A stretch of 64,000 bases of DNA from CAVPDG01 sp963702535. GTDB lineage: Bacteria; Chloroflexota; Anaerolineae; Anaerolineales; UBA4823. Made by a program: the position numbers and the translations under genes. The DNA lies in contig CAVPDG010000007.1 in the NCBI GenBank assembly GCA_963702535.1, positions 186,001 through 250,000 on the forward strand, in the 5' to 3' direction. Positions 1-12,390 of the stretch are shown here, piece by piece; position 1 is the stretch's first letter; the number at the start of each line of letters is the position of its first letter. The notes below the pieces were generated by a model. The model ran no database searches, had not been told where the DNA came from, and worked only from the letters and a program-made list of their open reading frames with translations.

Positions 1-33
1 TGTAATCTTCTCCTCTCCTCCACAAGCTACAAG

Positions 34-75
34 TCCGGCGCCGGTGAATTTCACCCGGCGCCGGATGTTTTTTTT
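34..75 (+). terminator. Intrinsic terminator of a gene upstream of the window
   Basis: Perfect 11-bp inverted repeat (arms 34-44 and 55-65, TCCGGCGCCGG and its complement) followed by a run of eight T at 68-75. GC-rich stem plus T-tract on the + strand fits a Rho-independent terminator for a gene ending just before the window. Confidence 0.75.
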
Positions 76-266
76 ACGCGCATCTGCGCCAGCCGGTTAT
101 TACTCTTGCCTGCTTGCTTTCATGCTAACGGCATAGACCCTGGGGTTTTTCTTGCTATTCCTGCCCATCTTGTTTACAATCGGGTGTGCCCATCCCACAT
201 CCCAGGGGGGTACCCTCTGGGCTCGCTCGCCGATCCAGCGCTAAGCTCTTTATTCAGGAGGCAAAG

Positions 267-1811
267 ATGCGCAATCCACTCGCCCCATGCAAAATATTCT
301 TACTTGTTTCATTCGCCCTGGCGCTGCTCATCCCCGCCTCCGCTCTGGGCGCCTCGCCCACCACCGGCGTCCCGCCGCACTACGCCTGGCACACCTTCTA
401 TGGCGGCGGCAGCGATGATTACAACATCAGCATCGCCGTCGACGCGGAAGGCAATAGTTATCTCACCGGGCGTTCGCAAGCCTCCTGGCTGGGACCTGCC
501 GGGCAACAACCCCTGCATCCCTTTGCCCCGCTGCCCGATCCGCTTCCATCTCCTCCACCCACCGATATGTTCGTCCTCAAGCTGGATCGCAACGGGACTT
601 ATCTCTGGCATACCTTCTACGGCTCCAGCGACAACGATCGGGGTTTCAGCCTTGCGTTAGACGCTCAGAACAACATCTATATCACCGGTTACAGCGCCGC
701 TACCTGGCTGGGTGATGGCAATACCAGCCCCATTCATGCCTTCTCACCCTCCACCGGGACCACCCACAACGATATTTTTATGCTCAAGCTCAGCCCGGAC
801 GGCGCCTACCAGTGGCATACCTTTTACGGCTCCGGTGTGACCAATTCCGATGATCGTGGTTTTGCCGTTGCTGTCACACCTGCCGGCGATGCCTATCTGA
901 CCGGTTATTCCAACGCCTCCTGGCAGGGCGATGGCAATGCTGCTCCCCGGCATGCTTACAGTGCCGCCGAGGACCTCTTCGCCCTCAAGCTCAGCTCCGC
1001 CGGCGCATACCAGTGGCACACTTTCTACGGCGGCGCCGGTACGGACTCCGGGCTGGCGATTGCCCTCGATCCTGCCGGCGGCGTCTACCTGGCGGGGCAC
1101 TCTTCCACGACCTGGCTCGGCGACGGCAGCGCCGCCCCACTGCATGCCTACACCTCGGGTCGTGACTTGCTGGCGCTCAAGCTATCCAGCGACGGCGATT
1201 ACCAATGGCACACCTTTTACGGCGGCAACGGCTCCGACCAGGCTACCGGCATCGCTCTTTCCCCCACTGGCGACCTCTACCTGAGCGATTACAGCAACGC
1301 TACCTGGCTGGGTTCGGGAAGCGCTGCTCCCCTGCATCCCTTTACCTCCGGTTATGACCTGTGCCTGCTGAAGTTGAGCGGGGGCGGCGCTTACCTCTGG
1401 CACACCTTCTATGGGGGGACTGCTGACGATTTTAGCTTTGCCGTTGCCATGGATGGGCAGTCCCCACTGGTCATCGGCTATAGCCTCGCCTCCTGGCAGG
1501 GCGATGGAAATGCCAGCCCGCTTCATGCCTTCACCCCAGGCGCCCCTTCTACCGGTTCTGATCTGGCGTTGCTCGCACTGGATGCAACTGGGAGCTATGG
1601 CTGGCACACCTTCTATGGCTCTAGTGGGCAGGATTTGGGTACCAGTGTCGCCGTAGGTCCCACCGGAATCCTGGTCGTCGCCGGCGCTTGCGCAGCCTCG
1701 TGGCAGGGAGATGGCAGCGCGGCGCCTTTGCACGATCATACCGGCGCCTTAGACTTGCTCGTCATGCAGTTTACTTATCAGCGCAGCTACCTGCCGCTCA
1801 TGCAAAAATAA
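267..1811 (+). CDS. Secreted SBBP beta-propeller repeat protein with LPL tail
   Basis: About 514 residues. The start at 267 is chosen over an in-frame ATG at 186 because AGGAGG lies 7 bases upstream and the protein then opens with a signal peptide (MRNPLAPCK, hydrophobic core, cut near ALGA). The mature part holds seven repeats of roughly 65 residues, each opening Y-x-WHTFYG and closing with a VLKL/ALKL strand, the pattern of SBBP (seven-bladed-propeller-like) repeats. It ends in RSYLPLMQK, a tail also seen on other secreted proteins in this window. Close relatives lie at 61505 and 63092. It is likely a surface or extracellular protein. Ligand and function are unknown. Confidence 0.85.
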   Translation: MRNPLAPCKIFLLVSFALALLIPASALGASPTTGVPPHYAWHTFYGGGSDDYNISIAVDAEGNSYLTGRSQASWLGPAGQQPLHPFAPLPDPLPSPPPTDMFVLKLDRNGTYLWHTFYGSSDNDRGFSLALDAQNNIYITGYSAATWLGDGNTSPIHAFSPSTGTTHNDIFMLKLSPDGAYQWHTFYGSGVTNSDDRGFAVAVTPAGDAYLTGYSNASWQGDGNAAPRHAYSAAEDLFALKLSSAGAYQWHTFYGGAGTDSGLAIALDPAGGVYLAGHSSTTWLGDGSAAPLHAYTSGRDLLALKLSSDGDYQWHTFYGGNGSDQATGIALSPTGDLYLSDYSNATWLGSGSAAPLHPFTSGYDLCLLKLSGGGAYLWHTFYGGTADDFSFAVAMDGQSPLVIGYSLASWQGDGNASPLHAFTPGAPSTGSDLALLALDATGSYGWHTFYGSSGQDLGTSVAVGPTGILVVAGACAASWQGDGSAAPLHDHTGALDLLVMQFTYQRSYLPLMQK

Positions 1812-1924
1812 TCGTATAGAAGGATACCCAACATTGGGGTTCACCCATTGGCGGGATTGCAAGCCAATTGTAAGGCGTATCGTTCACTTGTAACTCTATA
1901 ATTCAACCAAATTCCGCAAGGATC

Positions 1925-4534
1925 ATGCCTGCGGAGGGATTAAGATTTCTGACGGTCGAAGGTCCGTCGGTTGGGTCGGTTCTAGACTGCCTAACTTGTG
2001 AAGATCATAGCGTAGTGCACAGTCTCGAACAAGCAGGGCTCCGTTTCGTTTCACAGCGCTTCACCCCGCGGAATGTATTTTTCCTGGGGTCGCTCACCTC
2101 GCTTGCCATCCTGCTGGTTTACGCAATTGGCGTCATCCAGCTTGCCTCTGCCCCCCTGAGAATCCAGGTATTTGACCTCACCTCCCCCCTCTGGAACCTG
2201 ATCGCCGCCTTCTTGCTCTTCTACGCTGGCAGGAAGACCCGGGCGACTTCGCCGCGCCTGGGTGGCAGCCTCTATATCCTGGCGTGCGCCCTGGTCTTGA
2301 ACGCCCTCGGCGACCTCACCTGGGCAATCCTGCAGGATGGGCTGGGGCTTTCACCCTTCCCCTCGCTGGCAGACTTCTTCTACCTGGCGTACTATCCGGT
2401 GTTCCTGCTCGCCATCCTCCACCTGCCCTCGTCACGCTCCAGCCGTCGGGAAGCCCTGCTCACCTTCCAGGATATGGCTATCGTCCTGCTCGCCTCCGTC
2501 CTGTTTTTCTGGAGCTTCATCCTCGGTCCGGTCTTCCAGGCGAGCCAGCAGGAACCGCTTGTCCTGCAGTTGCTCAGCCTGGCTTACCCGGTCTGCGACC
2601 TGGTGCTCTTGTGGGCGGTGCTCTTGTTGCTTTTCCGCAAGCCTAATGGAGAGAGCCAGGCGCCGCTTATTCTCGTGGCGGTGGCTGCGGCGCTGTTTTT
2701 CTTTACCGATTGTCTCTACAGCTACCAATCCGTGCTTGGAACCTACGCCAGCGGCGGCTTGCTGGATATCGGCTGGATTAGCGCTTACCTGATGTTTGGC
2801 TTGGCGGGAGCCTTGCAGGTTGCCAACCTGCGCCAGCCTGAGCAGTCTTCGACGCCTTACCTCACTGTGCAGCGCCTCAACGGGTTGGTCACCTACCTGC
2901 CGTATATCTGGCTGCTGGCGGCTTTCTTGATGCTGATCGCCAGTCATACCCATCCCCTGGCGCTGGACTTCCGCTGGATGGCGCTGGGCGTTGGCGCCAT
3001 CCTCATCATTATATTGGTTCGCCAGGTGATGACCCTGCAGGAAAACAGCGCCCTGTTCCGCCAGTTGCGCGGCGCCATGGACCAGCTCCAGCAGCAAGCA
3101 GCTCTGCTCGGCACCACCAACCGCGAGCTGCAGCGCGAGATCAACGAGCGCCAGAACGCCGAAAAGCAACTGGCGTATACTGCCTCGCACGATCCGCTCA
3201 CCGGCTTGCCCAACCGGGTGAACCTTGTGGCGCGCTTGAGCCAGGTGCTGGCATCGGGGCGTCAGCACAGCTCCGCCTGCAAGCTGCTCTACCTGGACCT
3301 GGATAAGTTCAAAGAGATCAACGATAGCCTGGGGCACAGCGCCGGCGACCAGGTGCTGATCGGCGTCGCCGGGCGCCTGCAAACTTGCCTGCGCGCCAAC
3401 GATATCGTCGCCCGCTTCGGTGGGGATGAGTTCGTTATCCTGCTCGAAGATTCGCGCCTCATGTCAGACGCCATCCTGTGCGCCAATCGCATCCTGGATA
3501 AAATCCACCAGCCCTTCGATGTCCTCGACCGCAAAGTGTTCATCTCCACCAGCATCGGCATCCTGCCCGACCTGCAGTCCTATACCCAGGCTGAAGATGT
3601 GATCCGCGACGCCGATATCGCCATGTACCGCGCCAAATCGCTGGGCAAGGCGCGCTTCGAGATCTTCGACCCCGACATGCGTAGCTCGGTGCTGCGCCGT
3701 ATGGAGTTGGAGAACGAGCTGCGCCACGCTCTGGAGCGTGAAGAGCTGCGATTGCTCTACCAGCCCATTTATTCGCTCAAGGCGGAGCGCCTGCTCGGCT
3801 TCGAAGCTTTGCTGCGCTGGCGCAACCCCCTGCGCGGCTTGGTCAAGCCGCTGGATTTCATTCCCCTCGCTGAGGAAACCGGCTTGATCCTCCCCATCGG
3901 TGACTGGGTTCTGCGCCAGGCTTGCGCCCATTTACGCCAGTGGCAGCAGGATTTTCCGCAAGCTGCACCGCTGGTGACCGGCGTCAACATCTCTCCCCGG
4001 CAGATGGCTTCGCCTGGCTTTCCAGAACAGGTGCGTGGCGCGCTGGAGGCAGCCGGCGTGGCGGGCGAGAGCTTGCGTTTCGAGATCACCGAAGGGCTGT
4101 GCATCGATAGCGACGGCGTGGTAGAGCAAGCTTTCAAGGAGCTGAGCAGCCTGGGCATCCGCTTCGCCATCGACGATTTCGGCACCGGCTACTCGGCGCT
4201 CTCCTACCTGCATGCCTACCCCATCAGCGCCATCAAGATCGATGGCTCGTTCATCGAGAAGATCGACAGCGGTCAAAGCCAGGGCTTCATTCGCTCGGTG
4301 ATCTCCCTCGCCCATGACCTGGGGCTGGAAACGGTTGCTGAGGGCGTGGAGACGGAAACCCAGCTCGCCTACCTCCGCGAGTTCGGCTGCGCTGCCATCC
4401 AGGGCAACCTGTATAGCCCGCCGCTGGAGGAGAGCGCCGCCTACCGCCTGCTTAACCAAGCCAGATCGCTCGTCTCGCCCGAGCGTACGCCGCCTGTTCC
4501 CGCCTCTCCACCCCGCCTTGCCCCGACCGGTTGA
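1925..4534 (+). CDS. Membrane GGDEF-EAL c-di-GMP synthase/phosphodiesterase
   Basis: 869 residues. The N-terminal ~370 residues hold about nine or ten hydrophobic segments, then a short coiled linker (LRREINERQNAEKQ-like). A diguanylate cyclase domain follows, with GGDEF intact at residues 499-503 and an inhibitory RxxD site (RAND, 490-493) exactly five residues before it. A C-terminal phosphodiesterase domain has EAL at 627-629, DDFGTGYSAL and KIDGSF. Both catalytic signatures are conserved, so the protein could make or degrade c-di-GMP. Family knowledge says one activity usually dominates in vivo. The membrane part probably senses an unknown signal. It appears monocistronic, with no frameshift, unlike many neighbours. 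Confidence 0.93.
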   Translation: MPAEGLRFLTVEGPSVGSVLDCLTCEDHSVVHSLEQAGLRFVSQRFTPRNVFFLGSLTSLAILLVYAIGVIQLASAPLRIQVFDLTSPLWNLIAAFLLFYAGRKTRATSPRLGGSLYILACALVLNALGDLTWAILQDGLGLSPFPSLADFFYLAYYPVFLLAILHLPSSRSSRREALLTFQDMAIVLLASVLFFWSFILGPVFQASQQEPLVLQLLSLAYPVCDLVLLWAVLLLLFRKPNGESQAPLILVAVAAALFFFTDCLYSYQSVLGTYASGGLLDIGWISAYLMFGLAGALQVANLRQPEQSSTPYLTVQRLNGLVTYLPYIWLLAAFLMLIASHTHPLALDFRWMALGVGAILIIILVRQVMTLQENSALFRQLRGAMDQLQQQAALLGTTNRELQREINERQNAEKQLAYTASHDPLTGLPNRVNLVARLSQVLASGRQHSSACKLLYLDLDKFKEINDSLGHSAGDQVLIGVAGRLQTCLRANDIVARFGGDEFVILLEDSRLMSDAILCANRILDKIHQPFDVLDRKVFISTSIGILPDLQSYTQAEDVIRDADIAMYRAKSLGKARFEIFDPDMRSSVLRRMELENELRHALEREELRLLYQPIYSLKAERLLGFEALLRWRNPLRGLVKPLDFIPLAEETGLILPIGDWVLRQACAHLRQWQQDFPQAAPLVTGVNISPRQMASPGFPEQVRGALEAAGVAGESLRFEITEGLCIDSDGVVEQAFKELSSLGIRFAIDDFGTGYSALSYLHAYPISAIKIDGSFIEKIDSGQSQGFIRSVISLAHDLGLETVAEGVETETQLAYLREFGCAAIQGNLYSPPLEESAAYRLLNQARSLVSPERTPPVPASPPRLAPTG

Positions 4535-4573
4535 TTGAGCCTAATCTCATGAATATTTGCATAAACAACCCTG

Positions 4574-5071
4574 TTGGTCTTTTTCTTCCTCCTCTCTGGC
4601 TGCGTCGCGGCAACCCCTACCGCCGCCCCAACCCCGGCTTCCACTCCCACCCTGCCGCCCTCCTCCATGCTCTGCATCTGGCAGACCAGCCCGCGCCAGG
4701 TGGCCGAGGTGCTTGAGGTTGTGGATGGCGACACGATCCAGGTCGACCTGGACGGCGAAACCTACAAGGTGCGCTACATCGGTATGGATACCCCCGAGCG
4801 CGAGCGCCCCTTCTACGAAGAAGCCACTGAGAAAAACACCGAGCTGGTCGCCGGGCAAACCGTGCTGCTCGTCAAAGACGTTTCCGAGACGGACAAGTAC
4901 GACCGCCTGCTGCGCTACGTCTTCGTTGGCGATACCTTCGTCAACTTCGAGCTGGTCAACCAGGGCTACGCTGAGGCTGCCACCTTCCCGCCGGACGTCG
5001 CCTGCGACGGCATGTTCCGCGCCGCCGAAGCCGACGCCCGCAGCCACGAGCGTGGTCTGTGGGCGCCGTAA
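4574..5071 (+). CDS. Secreted thermonuclease-like (SNase) lipoprotein
   Basis: About 165 residues. The N-terminus is hydrophobic and ends in LLSGC, a lipobox, followed by a Pro/Thr linker. The rest is a Staphylococcal-nuclease fold: VVDGDTIQV, then VRYIGMDTPE and DRLLRYVF, which supply the catalytic Arg, Glu and Arg of the family, and a closing RGLWAP. It should cleave DNA or RNA outside the membrane with calcium. The visible start is TTG at 4574 and lacks the usual positive residues before the hydrophobic stretch. An ATG at 4549 is one frame away, so a single-base error near 4560-4573 may hide the true N-terminus. Confidence 0.85.
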   Translation: MVFFFLLSGCVAATPTAAPTPASTPTLPPSSMLCIWQTSPRQVAEVLEVVDGDTIQVDLDGETYKVRYIGMDTPERERPFYEEATEKNTELVAGQTVLLVKDVSETDKYDRLLRYVFVGDTFVNFELVNQGYAEAATFPPDVACDGMFRAAEADARSHERGLWAP

Positions 5072-5615
5072 GCTGCAAGCTGTCTTTCGTTCTTGGATCT
5101 AGCGATTAGCCGCCTGACAGTTTGGATTGCAGAGCAGATCGCACGATTTTAACCAACTCTGTATCCAAAAGCCCAATTCGATAATCTGAGCTTCTGATCA
5201 ACGGATGTGGGCGGATTCCAGCGTGATTTTGTGCAACTCGAAATCCATGCTAAATCCGTTTACAGTAAACCATTCAATTCCAGGTGCGACCAATCCAACT
5301 CGACTCCACGAAATTCCTTGCGATATTAATGTCGCCGGTTAGCGCAAATCGTCTGCCGGACATTCCCCTCAACAATGCCGGAGACGGTTCGATCTGCAGG
5401 TTGGGCGCCCGGATGAGCCTATCGAATTAGAGCCGCATACCCCCACCCTTATCGTCGCCTTGTCGCCATAACTGAATAGAGAGATGGTAGCCCTCCTTAT
5501 CCTCTGATCCCGCCTGCGCGGAGTTACCTCGCGGGCAATGCCCGGAGGATGGTTCCTGTGAGCTGGCGAGAATGAGAGTTTTGCTCAGTCTTCTTGCCTG
5601 GAAAGGGATGTCCCC
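5072..5615. other. Intergenic interval, possible decayed coding on minus strand
   Basis: No convincing gene. On the minus strand between about 5510 and 5262 two stop-free stretches in different frames read like weak coding (one contains RGMSGRRFALTGDINIARNF), but I recognise no family and it may be chance. No riboswitch, tRNA or repeat was recognised. Confidence 0.25.
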
Positions 5616-7011
5616 ATGAAGAAGTGCCTTTACCTCCTCGCCATCCTCGCCCTTCTCCTCCAGCCCACGCTAACCTTCCTGCCCGCTGCTTCTGCGCAGG
5701 AAGGTGCAGCTGAGCCTCAAGCGCCCACGGATGTCACCCTGTACGTCAAGCCCCTCGCCACGGGCACAGGCGATTGCTCCTCCTGGGCGAACGCCTGCGG
5801 GTTGCAAACAGCTCTGGGCGCCGCTGTTTCTGGTGATGAGATCTGGGTGCAGGCGGGCGTTCATAAGCCCACGCCCGGCTCAGACCGCACGGCGACTTTC
5901 TTCTTAAGGATGGCGTGGATATTTATGGCGGTTTCGCCGGGACAGAGACCAGCCGCCAGCAGCGTGATTGGGCTGCGAATGCTCACCATCCTCAGCGGCG
6001 ACATCGGCGCTGCGGGAAACGGCGACAACAGTTACCACGTGGTCACCGGCAGCGGAGTCGCAAGCACGGCCATCCTGGATGGCTTTACCATCACGGCTGG
6101 TAATGCAACGGTGTTGCTCCTCATCATCGTGGCGGCGGGATGCACAACGATGGCGGCAGCCCTACCTCGCCAATCTGATCTTCGCGGCAAACCGCGGCTG
6201 TCTGCGGCGGCGGGATGTACAACATTAACAGCAGCCCCACGCTGGACAACGTGACCTTCATCGGTAATACGGCACGCAAAAGGCGGTGGGATGTACAACG
6301 TATACACAGCAATCCCACGCTGGCAAACGTAACCTTTATCGGCAACATTGGGTCGAAGGTGGCGGAATTATGCAACCATTACAGCAATCCCAGTTTGATC
6401 AATGTCGCCTTTCAGGGAAAACGATGCCGGCTGGGGTGCAGGGATAAGTGACCGGGAAAGTAGCCCACTGCTGATTAATATGATCTTTTCCAGAAACACG
6501 GCTTACAATGATGGGGGTGCCGTTCATAACTATAATGCCAGTCAGCCCGGTTTTGATAATATGACACTGGTGGGCAATTCAGCCGGTGCAGGGGTGGCGG
6601 TTGGATAGCTGGGATACCAGCGCGCCAGACTTGACCAACACCATCTTGTGGGGTAACACAGCGGCAGAGGGCGCCCAGATCTATAAACCGGGTTCGGGCG
6701 CCGTAACTGTGAGCTACAGCCTGGTGGCGGGTGGCTGTCCCACCGGGGTTACTTGTGACCACCTGCTCAGTGCTGACCCGCAGTTTGTCGATGCCTCTGA
6801 CGGCGACCTGCGCTTGCAGCTAACATCCCCCGCCATCGACGCCGGGGATAACACCGCCGTTCCCGCCGGCGTGCTCACCGACCTGCTCGGTCTGCCGCGC
6901 TTCATCGATATCGCTTCCGTTGCGGATACCGGCGACGGCGCCCCGCCTATCGTCGATATGGGCGCCTATGAGGCGCAGGTCGTTGTCTACCTGCCGGTGT
7001 TGAATAAATAA
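5616..7011 (+). CDS. Secreted parallel beta-helix (choice-of-anchor Q type) protein, frameshifted
   Basis: Starts MKKCLYLLAILALLLQP with a signal peptide and an upstream GGAAAGGGATG context. Joining the frames gives a CSSWANACGLQTAL region, DIYGGFAGTE, LSGDIGAAG, DGFTITAGNA, several NVTFIGN coils, then LTSPAIDAGDN and VDMGAYEA, the marks of polymorphic-outer-membrane-like beta-helix proteins with a choice-of-anchor Q ending. The reading frame changes at least five times (near 5905, 5970, 6200, 6395, 6585), so either the sequence has indels or the gene is decayed. It ends in VVYLPVLNK, the tail shared with other secreted proteins here. It is probably a cell-surface adhesin-like protein. Confidence 0.7.
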
Positions 7012-7031
7012 ACTGGTGTGTCATTTGTACG

Positions 7032-7077
7032 AAAAAAGACCCGTTTGCGGGCAATCGCCCGCAAACGGGTCTTTTTT
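7032..7077. terminator. Bidirectional terminator hairpin
   Basis: Perfect 21-bp inverted repeat (7032-7052 and 7057-7077) with a 4-base loop AATC. The arms begin with A6 and end with T6, so it can terminate the + strand beta-helix gene and the minus-strand pckA that converge here. Confidence 0.9.
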
Positions 7078-7086
7078 GGAGCTTGC

Positions 7087-8689
<1,603 letters not shown>

Positions 8690-8723
8690 CAGGTGCCTCC
8701 GTTAATTCAAACTTAAGGTTGAC

Positions 8724-8729
8724 ATTATA
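8724..8729 (-). promoter_or_regulatory. Candidate -10 box of pckA promoter
   Basis: On the minus strand TATAAT lies about 35 bases before the pckA start. No good -35 match is seen at the right distance, so this is a partial promoter call. Confidence 0.35.
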
Positions 8730-8810
8730 CCTGATACTTGCCAAATCATCAGAGGATTTGAGATGGGTGTTTCTGATGAGGTTAATCTGCCAAAAACACT
8801 CCAATTAAGG

Positions 8811-8816
8811 TATAAT
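8811..8816 (+). promoter_or_regulatory. Candidate -10 box for the membrane protein gene at 8879
   Basis: TATAAT at 8811-8816 with a weak CTGCCA -35-like element 18 bases upstream, in the divergent region between pckA and the next gene. A short leader of about 55 bases would follow. Confidence 0.35.
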
Positions 8817-8878
8817 CCGCGGTAGGGAGGGTATTTTGATCGATCGTGCCATTCATTCCAATGTTCTGATTCGCTTTT

Positions 8879-10135
8879 ATGACGGGTAACTTTGTGGCTC
8901 CACGCGGAAATAGATGGCTGCGTATCGTTCGTCTCGTTGCGCTGGTCATCATGCTCTATTTCATTTATCTGTTCCTTGTCGGCGTATTGGCATACCCGGC
9001 ATATTCTGCGCTTAACCCCGATGTATTCACCATTTATTCCTGGTCTGCCGGCGAGCTGACCAGCGTCCTTGGACGGTTAGGGATTACGGTTGACGGATTT
9101 AGCTGGTGGCTGCAGGTTAACCAGTTTCTGGCAATTGTTACCGCGCTTGTCTTTTGTGTTGTCGCTGGGCTGATCTTCTTCCGCAAGCGCGACGATTGGT
9201 TCAGCGTGTACGTCGCCGTGTTCTTGGTAATGTTCGGCACCCTGACTGCCAACCAGATCAACGCTACTTCCTGGTGGTACCCTCCGCTGGCCTGGCTAAT
9301 CTTCCAGCTGAGTGGTCTACCCTGGCCGATGCTCTTCTTGTTTTTTTACCTTTTCCCAGATGGGCATTTCGTCCCGCGCTGGACACGTTGGGCGGCACTG
9401 GCTCTCATCCTGTATTTCCTGGTCATCGTAATCTTCTTTGGCAATGGTAACCCTCCACCATACTTCATCCTGCTGTTATTAGCGTTGATCGGCATCGGCG
9501 TGGGCAGCCAGGTTTATCGCTATCGCTACACCTCGAACGCGATCCAGCGTCAGCAAACCAAGTTGGTCCTGTTTTCCCTGGTGATTTTATTTGGAGCGAT
9601 AATCCTGACGGCTTTACCCATGCTCTTTCCTGCCTTGCAAGATCCGCATGGATCCTTTGCCGTACTTTTGCCATTGTTCAGCCTGGCCGCTGCGTTCGGT
9701 TTTTTGCTTGTGCCTCTGGCGATCGGCGTGGCGATCTTGCGCTACCGGCTGTGGGATGTAGATTTACTGATCCGCCGCACGCTGATCTACAGCGCTCTAA
9801 CCGCCACATTGTTGGTGATTTATGGCTCCGTGGTGTTGTTGATGACAGCACTGGTGGGTAAAATCGGCGGGCGCCTCCCGCCTATTGTAATTATTGCTTC
9901 GACCTTGTTGATTGCTGCATTGTTCACCCCATTACGCCGCCGCATCCAACGCGATATCGACCGCCGTTTTTACCGGCGCAGATACGATGCCCAGCAAACC
10001 GTAGCCAGCTTTGCCGCTTCGGTCCGTGACGAAGTAGAACTGGTACAGATGACTGCCAGCCTAATCGCTGTGGTCGACGAGACGCTGCATCCGGAGAGCG
10101 TTATACTCTGGATGCAGCCCACTCCCCAGCGATGA
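8879..10135 (+). CDS. Polytopic membrane protein, sensor-like without kinase domain
   Basis: 418 residues with roughly ten hydrophobic segments between residues 15 and 345. It ends in a soluble tail containing LRRRIQRDIDRRFYRRRYDA and then VASFAASVRDEVELVQMTASL. That tail resembles the region between membrane domain and catalytic domain in some Chloroflexi and Actinobacteria sensor proteins, but no kinase or phosphatase domain follows. An in-frame stop at 8867 makes ATG 8879 the first usable start. There is no strong ribosome site. It lies 32 bases upstream of the next gene and may be co-transcribed with it. Function unknown. Confidence 0.6.
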   Translation: MTGNFVAPRGNRWLRIVRLVALVIMLYFIYLFLVGVLAYPAYSALNPDVFTIYSWSAGELTSVLGRLGITVDGFSWWLQVNQFLAIVTALVFCVVAGLIFFRKRDDWFSVYVAVFLVMFGTLTANQINATSWWYPPLAWLIFQLSGLPWPMLFLFFYLFPDGHFVPRWTRWAALALILYFLVIVIFFGNGNPPPYFILLLLALIGIGVGSQVYRYRYTSNAIQRQQTKLVLFSLVILFGAIILTALPMLFPALQDPHGSFAVLLPLFSLAAAFGFLLVPLAIGVAILRYRLWDVDLLIRRTLIYSALTATLLVIYGSVVLLMTALVGKIGGRLPPIVIIASTLLIAALFTPLRRRIQRDIDRRFYRRRYDAQQTVASFAASVRDEVELVQMTASLIAVVDETLHPESVILWMQPTPQR

Positions 10136-10167
10136 TGATCGGGCTTTGATCCCGGAGGAGAACAAGG

Positions 10168-12386
10168 ATGGCCTCTGAACTGTATTACTATGCATGGCAG
10201 AACCCGGTGTTGCGCAACTCTATCTATCCCTTTCGCGAGATGAAGCTGCGCGATTTCCTGCTCATTTACAAAGAAGTGGACCTGTTGGCGCAGAATAAGG
10301 GCAAGAGCACAAGCCGATCCTGCCATTGCCTCCCGCCTGCAAGCCATTGCCCAGAAAGCCAAAGCCCGTCGCATCGAGGTGGAATCCGCCCTGCAGGCTG
10401 CTATCCAGGAGCGCCTCGCTTCGGATACCTGGTTTGCGCGCATCACCGCCCCCAACGAGAAGAACCTGCGCTTCAAGCGCATTTACTACCTGGATCGCAT
10501 GATCAGCGACCAGACGCAGCGCCAGGCGGACCTGCTCGCCCAGCAAAAATCGCTGCTCAAAAGGGTGGAGTGGTACAAGGAGGGCGATCCGCGCCGCCAG
10601 ACCTGGCGCGCCCGCGCCACCGAGCTGGATGCTCCCATAATCGCCATCGAGCAGCAGCTGGCATCCTCTACAGAAAATGCGCGATCTATATGATGAAGAG
10701 GAACGCCTGCCCGATGTGGACGGTCAGAAGCCGCTCACGGTCGCCGACCTGGTGCGCGGCGATCTCGACGACTATGAAGCCCAGCTAAAGACGAAGAGCC
10801 ACGACGAGCTGGTCGCCCTGGTCTGGGAGAAGCTGCACGAAAAGCGCCCCGACGGCAAACCGCGCTTCGATAAATGGCTGCAGTATATGGTCATGCATTT
10901 CTCCGGCATGCGTTACATCAGCGCCCATGGATCCTTTGCCGATCCAAACGAGCTGCTTGAGCTGCTCGTGCGCGAAGACGAGAAAGGCAAGCTCAAACCG
11001 GGTGAAGATATCGATGATAAAGTGGAAGCCAGGGTCCAGGCGCTCTTGCGCACCAACATCAACGGCGTTTACAAGAACTACCCTCCCGCCGTCAAGGCGC
11101 TCATCCAGCTCAAGCAGGAAAAAGCCGCCACCGAAGACCCGCTGCCCGATTGGGTCTGGCAGGAAGTCACCAAGTTCACCCAGCTCCGCCTGGGGGTAGA
11201 CGATCCCAACTGGGAGGTGATCTCTACCGAGCGTTACCAATACGAAGATAACCGCTGGCGGCAGATCATGGATTCCTGGGAGCGCCAGGATATCACCCAG
11301 TGGCGCCAGAAACACGCCCAAACGCTGGACCTGATCGTCACGCGCGCCGTGTGCAACGAGATTGCCGAGCATATCCAGCACCTGCGCGGCAACCTGCCTC
11401 CCGGCGGGCTGACCAGCAAACCCAAGTGGTACCTGAATTTGCAAAACAAGACGGCTGCATTGCCGGAGGGAAACCCAAAGAAATGCTACTTCCGCCGGGC
11501 GAGTAAAGCCGCCGATTTCGTCAACGGCGCCAGCATCTTCTGGGTGGGCTGGGTGGATAAGCAGCCCAATGCCTGGCAGGTGGCGCTGCCCCTGCCCGGT
11601 ATCGACCTGACGCCCGGCACGCCGGTGGTAGACAAGCGCACCAAGGACGGTCCCAACTGGAACGTGCGCTCCGCCGGCAGCAGCCTGGTGCGCACGCGCA
11701 AGCCCGATGTGGTCATACCCAGCGTCGTCGAGCTGCGCCGCAGGGGCATGACCGACCGCGAGATCGAGCAGTACCGCGCCAATTTGCGCAGCCAGAACGC
11801 CGTCGATACTCAGTACCTGCGCTGGAAGCACGAAGCCACCGTGGTGGATGTGGTCGAGCGCCTGGACGGCGTGTATGTGCTCACCTTCGAGACCGGCAAG
11901 ATCGGCTTGAACTGGCACACGGTTGGCAACCTGACCGATAACCCCGTGGATGGCATCTTCGTCGGCTACTTGCCCAAGACGGACGTGGAGCCCGCCAACC
12001 TGGATGTTATGCTGGACGAGGCGAAGATCCTGCGCACTGAAGAGGCGGTCTCCTTCGACCTGGTCTTCGGCGTCCCGGCGGAGGCCGAGCCCGGGGAAGG
12101 CGTCCCCAGCTACGCCTTCACCGACCGCCGCATCCGTGGCTACCGCATCGCTTCCGTTATGCTGCGCACCGATTGGCGCCTGCGCAAGCTGCGCCGCCGC
12201 CGGCGTCAAACCCGGCGCAAGGCTTCCGCCGCGGAGCGCGCAGGTGTTGCGCCCATCGAGCCGGCGCCCCTGCACGCCCCCCTCTCCGAGCGCGGCGAGA
12301 GCAAGGAGCCGTTGCCAACCCCGCCCGTGCAGGAGCCGGTGGATAGCGGTCCCAAGCCGAAGAAGCCGCGTAAAGGCGGTTCGTAA
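10168..12386 (+). CDS. Large uncharacterised cytoplasmic protein, frameshifted
   Basis: GGAGGAGAACAAGG precedes the ATG at 10168. Three frames join into one protein of about 740 residues: start at 10168, shift near 10300, second shift near 10675, then open to 12386. It has no signal peptide or membrane segment. The first third is helical and Gln/Arg-rich, the middle contains DKWLQYMVMHFSGMRYISAH, and the end is strongly basic (LRKLRRRRRQTRRK) with a Pro-rich tail. I do not recognise a family. The tight spacing after the membrane gene at 8879 suggests an operon. Confidence 0.55.
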
Positions 12387-12390
12387 AAGC

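Noticed and set aside
186..266. In-frame upstream ATG for the first SBBP gene
   Set aside because: No ribosome site and no signal peptide from 186. At 267 both are present.
5450..5615. Possible riboswitch before the beta-helix gene
   Set aside because: I compared the GC-rich leader with c-di-GMP-I, TPP and cobalamin consensus patterns from memory and found no match.
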